Below are positions 61,001-64,000 of a stretch of 64,000 bases of DNA, one piece after another. The stretch is from Candidatus Poribacteria bacterium (GTDB lineage Bacteria > Poribacteria > WGA-4E > WGA-3G), in the NCBI GenBank assembly GCA_003635195.1, contig PYIY01000099.1, positions 1 to 64,000 on the forward strand, in the 5' to 3' direction. A program made the translations under genes and the position numbers. Every line of letters starts with the position of its first letter. The stretch's first letter is position 1. The notes beneath the pieces were generated by a model that saw only the letters and a list, made by a program, of their open reading frames with translations, was not told where the DNA came from and did not search any database.

Positions 61001-63144
61001 CAGAACCGATTCCACTTCGCAACTCAGTCACCGTGAGTTTCATGGTTGCAAACGGTTCGTTAACTGCTGAGGAACTCAGTGGCGCAGTGAACGGAGCTGC
61101 GATGCCGAGTGAAAGTGCTGAAGATCCAGAAAATACCTTCTCACTTATGGTAGAGGTCGGATCATTGGTAGACGGTGTCTATACACCCGACGCTGTGGTC
61201 ACCAAACGGAACGGTTCGGTCGCATTCCCGGTAACAGAAGTTAATGTGGATAACACCGGTCCAATGATTACCATCGAATCACCTATGGAAGATGAGACGG
61301 TGGATAGCCTGCCAACTATCCGGGCAACCTATCATGATGGTGCCGGATCTGGCGTTGACGGCGGAACTGGAAGTCTCGCATTGGCACGTCTCCAGCCACC
61401 TAACGAAGCCGAAGTGGTTGTTGACCAAGCGGACCTTGAAAAAGATGCCACAAACTTGGTTTACACCCGCAGCGAACCGCTCGCTGGCGGCGCATATCGT
61501 GTGACTGTCCAAGTGACCGATAATCTCGGCAACGTCGGTGAAGGGTCCGGGGAGTTTGCGGTCAATGGTACGCTGCCAACCGTAGCGATTCATTCACCCG
61601 CTTCAGGGCAAACCTTCGAGCACGGCGAACCGCTTATCAGTGGTGAACTTTCCGGCGCAGGCACTGTTGAGGTAACAACGTTTACCATCAACGATGTTGA
61701 TGCTACACCAGAGGTAGACGGAAACCGATTCTCTTATACGCCTGCGGAAGCATTGACCAATGGTGATTACAAGGTTGTTGTCGCAGTTACTGATGGTGAT
61801 GGCAATATGGCGCAGACATCTGTCGTTTTCATGGTGGATATACCAGAACCACCGAAAGATACAACGCCACCTATCATTTCTACAGTTGCTCCGTCTGGAC
61901 TCATCAAACTTGCCGCACATGGTGCTGTGATTACCCTCTCAGCTGTTGTGTCTGACGAGCAGTCCGACATTGCAAGTGTGAAGTTCAGTGTAAACGGCGG
62001 ACCATCACGCTCCGTGTCAATGCCACACATCAAGGCAGGTGAAATATCAATTTCAGAACTGCTTGAACCTGGTCGGCATACCGCAGAGGTCGCTGCAACC
62101 AGTGCAGGTGGCACAACTAAACATTCGTGGACATTCACGCTTGTTTTCGATGATGTCAAACCGATAATTACCTCAATTACACCTTCTGGAACTGTCCGTG
62201 GTGGACTCCCGGCCATCTCCGCGAGTGCCAGCGATGAATCAGGCATTGATAAAATGGCGATCACCGTTATGGATAGTAAAGGTAAAGAGGTAAAAGGTAA
62301 GACTGCAGACGATGGCGAGAAAGATGTCGAAGGTATCACCCGTTTGGATTTCAACCCTGAAGAACCTCTTGATGAGGGAATCTACACGATTGAAGTTCGC
62401 GCAACGGATACAGTTGGGAATTCTGCCACAGCCAAGGGGACTTTCACAATCGACTTCGATACCGCCGCACCGATTATCACTATGTCATCGCCTCAGAACA
62501 ATACACGCTTGATGTATGCTGAAGGTGAGGCGCGCCGACCGACCATTTCAATATCCTACGCGGATGCTGAAAGTGGAATAGATGTTGAGTCCATCAGGTT
62601 CGTTTTCAATGACAAACTGATTAACCTCACGCCACGGCAGAAATCGGCTTCCCAAGTAACCTATGTACATCCTGAGCAACTTGCTCCAGGACAATACTCG
62701 GTTAAGTTGGAAGTGTCTGACAGAGCGCATCAAGAAGGTAATGTCTCTGAGAAGAGCAAACAGGCTCGTGAAGCTAATACGGCTGTTTACGAATTCACCT
62801 TCTCTGTTGAAGTTGCAGATGGACCGATATTGGCGGCGCGACCGCTTAACTACCCCAATCCATTCAAGGATAATACCCGGATATCATTCACGCTCGCACG
62901 GCAGGCAACTGTTTCGATCGTCATTTATGACGCAACGTTGCGACCGGTTCGAGTGCTTGTAGATAACCGTGTCTTCGACGCAGGTGAGTATACCCGTAAG
63001 GATGTTGGCTCAGATGCGATCGGTTGGGATGGAAAATCAAGCAGTGGCGAGGATTTAGCTCGAGGTATCTACTTCTGTGAGATTATTGTCGCAGACGGTT
63101 TTGAGCCAGAATACGCCATGATTAAACTTGCACTGACGCGCTAA
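55069..63144 (+). CDS. Giant secreted multi-repeat surface protein with FlgD/type-9-like C-terminal domain
   Basis: 2,691 residues from ATG 55069 (GAGGAGG 8 nt upstream; the frame opens at 55033). A signal peptide (LVCFLIFTLCVFYTAIPNTVFG) is followed by a helical N-terminal domain, eleven DPGDTT units, a run of seven prolines, and then beta-sandwich-like regions. Three long repeats (about 290 residues) share DTITxDSPAARDASKDxNQY. Ig/cadherin-like blocks follow (DNTGPMITIESPMEDETVDSLP; AAPIITMSSPQNNTR). The last 85 residues (NYPNPFKDNTRISFTLARQA ... LARGIYFCEIIVADGF) match FlgD-Ig/type 9 secretion C-terminal domains. Likely an adhesin exported and anchored with the adjacent PorV-like protein. 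Confidence 0.85.
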   Translation: MKKQRTSLVCFLIFTLCVFYTAIPNTVFGQEEDASLAEQVIEEHGETLQRADLQEVVLLVLDTVRDPLFLQNPQVIALGGLDGVLDFVLATPAALLVAVPDADPKYVQILGTDEGVRSLLMDSNFRTVLKDPDPAGVNAIKAFVAPPDTDPGDTTDPGDTTDPGDTTDPGDTTDPGDTTDPGDTTDPGDTTDPGDTTDPGDTTDPGDTTDPGDTITPPPPPPPVEQAAPFDRIMPTDESLLDDSRLGGLSMNRISGRRFVADIFQSATGQPIQTLETLTGQTQDQLVRMVVEEIAKSVPKEVPFPKNQILNFLKSNDVRIFAGKLNEMDLDLEHGLDNENFGNAIMPMPLDLIYDDRMGDQTDPNRKYLTRDSLNLYVRVPSTDIGGVKFSSSDGRLQKDGQRVGDPAVLGSETIPYVFRLEEALAATNLPAWPALENDLEQLFAEVTLRYSNSGLAPEDFAGVPMEPKFGPEGVVWEAQVDVTPGNNYYYFDVVLAIPVTLEILDRSELQRLVEEASNGNLPTIGDVLNATTQLEISMWAMPDPRNLQLRDRGLVNALFDGKFRTELNAALGPIIAQSLATGQVPSVQEVVQALGRRQAKLQNILLRNAISAVMRFEEAFDPMLASVFTVPKIDPESESLWVASFDNIQNGSYFVGAVVHDVDGNELDQMWSDIRIDTKAPEADVAISAGDNTNVYQNNEGVYVATAPNPGAATLQITGIPGMGPSDYVAEGYGYLFYQIIGLNPEDGTPYRGDSSLQRPNTWMPLTPEATVLASTIWEQTIEQLVDQGVLPEEMEFGGATLPTKTITLDLVLAFLGTDLGLGFIQNALNPALKTVGDLLNMPLQLDDKATQLLVEVFGTTVDLINHVPVTYGDNNLMMLAQIGEDILVGDYGIRAMGIDTLFNVSSHTAPTRLRIVDYDDPAQMNRASIVLVSIGDRNGDGVVDERYEHGTIYANTTQGVELTIKIDEHPHFLAGIVVEYQGADGNWQPSPVTLSAAELAGTQAGAEFKVTFDVPDALFNALLAAGDTVMVRAVATNQLGIADAEPMEFPIKLDPGIYPPEVLRLEVDEASITMRNPDSDGPQGMVTINAYTEPQTGPQTVGVRFVATLGDGEPIELGTATRDDSLVDAVQSAVDAAVEGADAPINIDKAVWSLEVDTTTLADTITKDSPAARDASKDDNQYTISAFAVSMDDTAWPSDATTMLSVDNVDDVGPLGPTNITAIANANGMVEADTHRGLVDENDPSVVPQSITLTIEPEAERKTYSSVMLVSDPEINAALISDITETAESSGVFMVTVDIGALGIEGNGTYKLHALVDDEPKNGQDGASPESTVHVKNYERPDPAVFKLMVDVGTEKNIDSGGPQGTFTFTGYTIEQNSPPIESIRLEAKRANDPDTGWTTIGTGDASTSVDIEDAALPGVFDHLVGIAAEGTEAGNRSVVAIDATNKQWVVSVDTRTVLKDKDTITKDSPAARDASKDDNQYTVRAFAVDANGKEWPSDATAMFSLDNIDDVAPLAPTSISVTSVDGVDTVFETAEDGSSTVGGLVDKYDDAVASPVATFTIEPIADRKTYESVRLAMYPEGALVGEITETAEGSGVFMVTVDVGTLADGETYLENGTYVFQALAKDEFGNEETDGSQISVTVENTYRPAPEVLVIAVDPESITQTNPDSGAPQGTIALNARSHEITSPPISGMRYEVKRPGDEAWVDVGTATEPMIVSDVSDAELADFVGDVASAAASATEANESGEATIVPINRSQTYQEWTLPVDTTMIMPDAEDKGDTITADSPAARDASKDTNQYMVRVTAIAEADGSETMSADGITAHFSVDNVDDVEPLGPTNIVAVADVAGPIEANEDGSYTVGGIVDDTVPSPIAIFTAEPTADPMTYASVNLVQTTGDSAETVAEGEAGVLDLTIDVGMLENGTYMFHALAVDEFGNVQTDESPMITVHVLNFRVADVTDIAVIAVDGTDVAEPPAEPIPLRNSVTVSFMVANGSLTAEELSGAVNGAAMPSESAEDPENTFSLMVEVGSLVDGVYTPDAVVTKRNGSVAFPVTEVNVDNTGPMITIESPMEDETVDSLPTIRATYHDGAGSGVDGGTGSLALARLQPPNEAEVVVDQADLEKDATNLVYTRSEPLAGGAYRVTVQVTDNLGNVGEGSGEFAVNGTLPTVAIHSPASGQTFEHGEPLISGELSGAGTVEVTTFTINDVDATPEVDGNRFSYTPAEALTNGDYKVVVAVTDGDGNMAQTSVVFMVDIPEPPKDTTPPIISTVAPSGLIKLAAHGAVITLSAVVSDEQSDIASVKFSVNGGPSRSVSMPHIKAGEISISELLEPGRHTAEVAATSAGGTTKHSWTFTLVFDDVKPIITSITPSGTVRGGLPAISASASDESGIDKMAITVMDSKGKEVKGKTADDGEKDVEGITRLDFNPEEPLDEGIYTIEVRATDTVGNSATAKGTFTIDFDTAAPIITMSSPQNNTRLMYAEGEARRPTISISYADAESGIDVESIRFVFNDKLINLTPRQKSASQVTYVHPEQLAPGQYSVKLEVSDRAHQEGNVSEKSKQAREANTAVYEFTFSVEVADGPILAARPLNYPNPFKDNTRISFTLARQATVSIVIYDATLRPVRVLVDNRVFDAGEYTRKDVGSDAIGWDGKSSSGEDLARGIYFCEIIVADGFEPEYAMIKLALTR
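55516..55713. repeat. 18-bp minisatellite, eleven units (DPGDTT), in-frame
   Basis: Eleven tandem gatccgggtgataccact-type units, differing only by synonymous changes (ccg/cca, acc/act). Directly followed by codons for seven prolines. Because 18 bp is divisible by three, copy changes keep the frame. Confidence 0.9.
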
Positions 63145-63156
63145 GTAAATGGCAGT

Positions 63157-63200
63157 CCGCATATCGGGAATTGGACAGCCGTCCAGTTCCCGATGTGGGC
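63157..63200 (+). promoter_or_regulatory. Strong stem-loop between the surface-protein and PorV-like genes
   Basis: CCGCATATCGGGAATTGGAC, loop agcc, GTCCAGTTCCCGATGTGGGC: a near-complete 20-bp stem with few mismatches. No T-tract follows, so it may be a processing or stability element between two co-transcribed genes rather than a terminator. Confidence 0.6.
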
Positions 63201-63219
63201 AGTCTTTATGGAGGATATA

Positions 63220-64000
63220 ATGTTAATGACAAAACAAATCGCTAAATGGGCTTCCAGAAAATGCCCGAAATTGTTATGCGGTTTATTCCTACTTTTCTTT
63301 TTTATCCTAACGGTGTCGCCGGTCAGCTTTGCCGGAGTGGATGCCATGCCGCATTTAAGGCTTGGTGCCGGTGCACGCTCAATCGGGTTAGGCGGGGCAT
63401 TCACAGCAATTGCCGATGATGCCACCGCAACTGTCTGGAATCCAGCGGGGCTTGGATCTGCCCCGGATTTAAGCCTTAACTTTTCAACACAGCGGCTCGA
63501 CTTGGATAGAAGCCACAACTTCATCGCATTGACGAAAGCACTCGGTTCCGCTGGATCTATCGGGCTTGCAGTCACAAACGCAGGTGTTAGCGGTATTTCA
63601 CAGTATGATAATAGGGAAAATTACGTCGGCGAATTCGACTATAGCGCGAACGCCTACTCCCTCTCTTACGGCATCGGCATCGGGAACTTCAGTTTCGGTT
63701 TGACCGGTCGTATGCTCGCGGATAACTTCGGTTTAGAGAGCGTTGAAAACCAGAGCGGTTTTGGCGGAGTAGATGTCGGATTAATGGGACACGCACTGCA
63801 CATAGATGTCGGCGAAGAAAAGGTCCCGACTTTCCATTACGGCGTTGTTGCTAAGTACCTCGGCGCAGCCATTGGCGATGATATCGTCCCGATGGTACTC
63901 AATCTCGGTTTAGCTTACAACCTCTATATGGGCAATGTCGTTACATTCGCAGCAGACCTTGAGCAGGAGTTCGTCAATCTCGACGAGAGTGCTACAAGCC
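63220..64000 (+). CDS. PorV/UPF0164-like outer-membrane beta-barrel protein (5' part; cut by right edge)
   Basis: 260 complete codons to the edge, start ATG 63220 with GGAGG 5 nt upstream. A signal peptide (LLCGLFLLFFFILTVSPVSFA) precedes LRLGAGARSIGLGGAFTAIADDATATVWNPAGLG, the hallmark start of PorV/UPF0164 barrels in type 9 secretion and FadL-like families. Alternating strands follow (YSLSYGIGIGNFSFGLTGRM). In Bacteroidota, PorV shuttles type 9 cargo. Its position directly after a C-terminal-domain protein suggests the pair work together. The rest lies outside the window. Confidence 0.85.
   Translation, partial: MLMTKQIAKWASRKCPKLLCGLFLLFFFILTVSPVSFAGVDAMPHLRLGAGARSIGLGGAFTAIADDATATVWNPAGLGSAPDLSLNFSTQRLDLDRSHNFIALTKALGSAGSIGLAVTNAGVSGISQYDNRENYVGEFDYSANAYSLSYGIGIGNFSFGLTGRMLADNFGLESVENQSGFGGVDVGLMGHALHIDVGEEKVPTFHYGVVAKYLGAAIGDDIVPMVLNLGLAYNLYMGNVVTFAADLEQEFVNLDESATS

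Noticed and set aside
63141..63575. Minus-strand 144-residue frame at the right end
   Set aside because: Lies wholly opposite the PorV-like gene, which has a signal peptide, ribosome site and family motifs.

Overview
The window looks like a chromosomal fragment from an uncultivated Gram-negative-type bacterium, most like candidate phylum Poribacteria (sponge-associated or marine) or a close relative. This is inferred from gene content, not from a marker-gene tree. The supporting genes are two phytanoyl-CoA-dioxygenase-family (PhyH) enzymes, a formylglycine-type sulfatase, enolase-superfamily enzymes, a sugar isomerase/epimerase, cadherin-like and leucine-rich-repeat surface proteins, a VIT/vWA protein, and a futalosine-pathway menaquinone gene. 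The sequence has moderate GC and many short interspersed palindromic repeats between genes.

Layout: 1-2249 (minus) is the 5' part of a secreted cadherin/LRR protein that runs off the left edge. 3353-6757 is a large lone protein with primase-like motifs, a five-cysteine cluster and a C-terminal winged helix, followed by an orphan HicB-like protein. 7125-17298 holds an enolase-superfamily enzyme, a VIT/vWA protein, and a plus-strand run of sugar epimerase, enolase-superfamily enzyme, SDR, TatD, lipoprotein and sugar-ABC permease. 17386-21657 is one uninterrupted 1,423-codon frame encoding an ECF sigma factor, an FtsZ-type GTPase and a DNA polymerase III alpha (DnaE) catalytic core. I regard this as the most remarkable object here. 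21838-31375 (minus) holds an iron-type substrate-binding protein, an M23 peptidase, a CorC-like CBS protein, a PhyH protein, an Nramp-like transporter and an FAD/Fe-S 2-hydroxyacid dehydrogenase. 31478-39164 holds tRNA-Leu, a glycosyltransferase, a coiled-coil protein, OGG1, PpiD, a sulfatase and MqnC.

39440-39925 is an IS200/IS605-like element that has kept its end hairpins and a promoter. Instead of a nuclease gene it carries about 400 nt of strongly structured RNA. It abuts rpoZ and an information-processing cluster: tRNA-Thr, -Tyr, -Gly, -Thr, rpmG, tRNA-Trp, secE, nusG, rplK, rplA, rplJ and rplL. An L10-type leader with an intrinsic terminator sits before rplJ. rpoB and rpoC do not follow rplL.

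45032-53681 is a membrane protein, a medium-chain dehydrogenase and a haem operon (hemE, MBL-fold/TPR protein, hemH, hemG/hemY and a penta-haem cytochrome). 53736-64000 holds a second PhyH protein, then a roughly 2,690-residue secreted repeat protein with a FlgD/type-9-like C-terminal domain, followed directly by a PorV/UPF0164-like outer-membrane protein cut by the right edge. Together the genes suggest an aerobic or microaerobic, menaquinone-using heterotroph that makes its own haem, degrades sugar acids and sulfated or complex organics, and displays large repetitive surface proteins.
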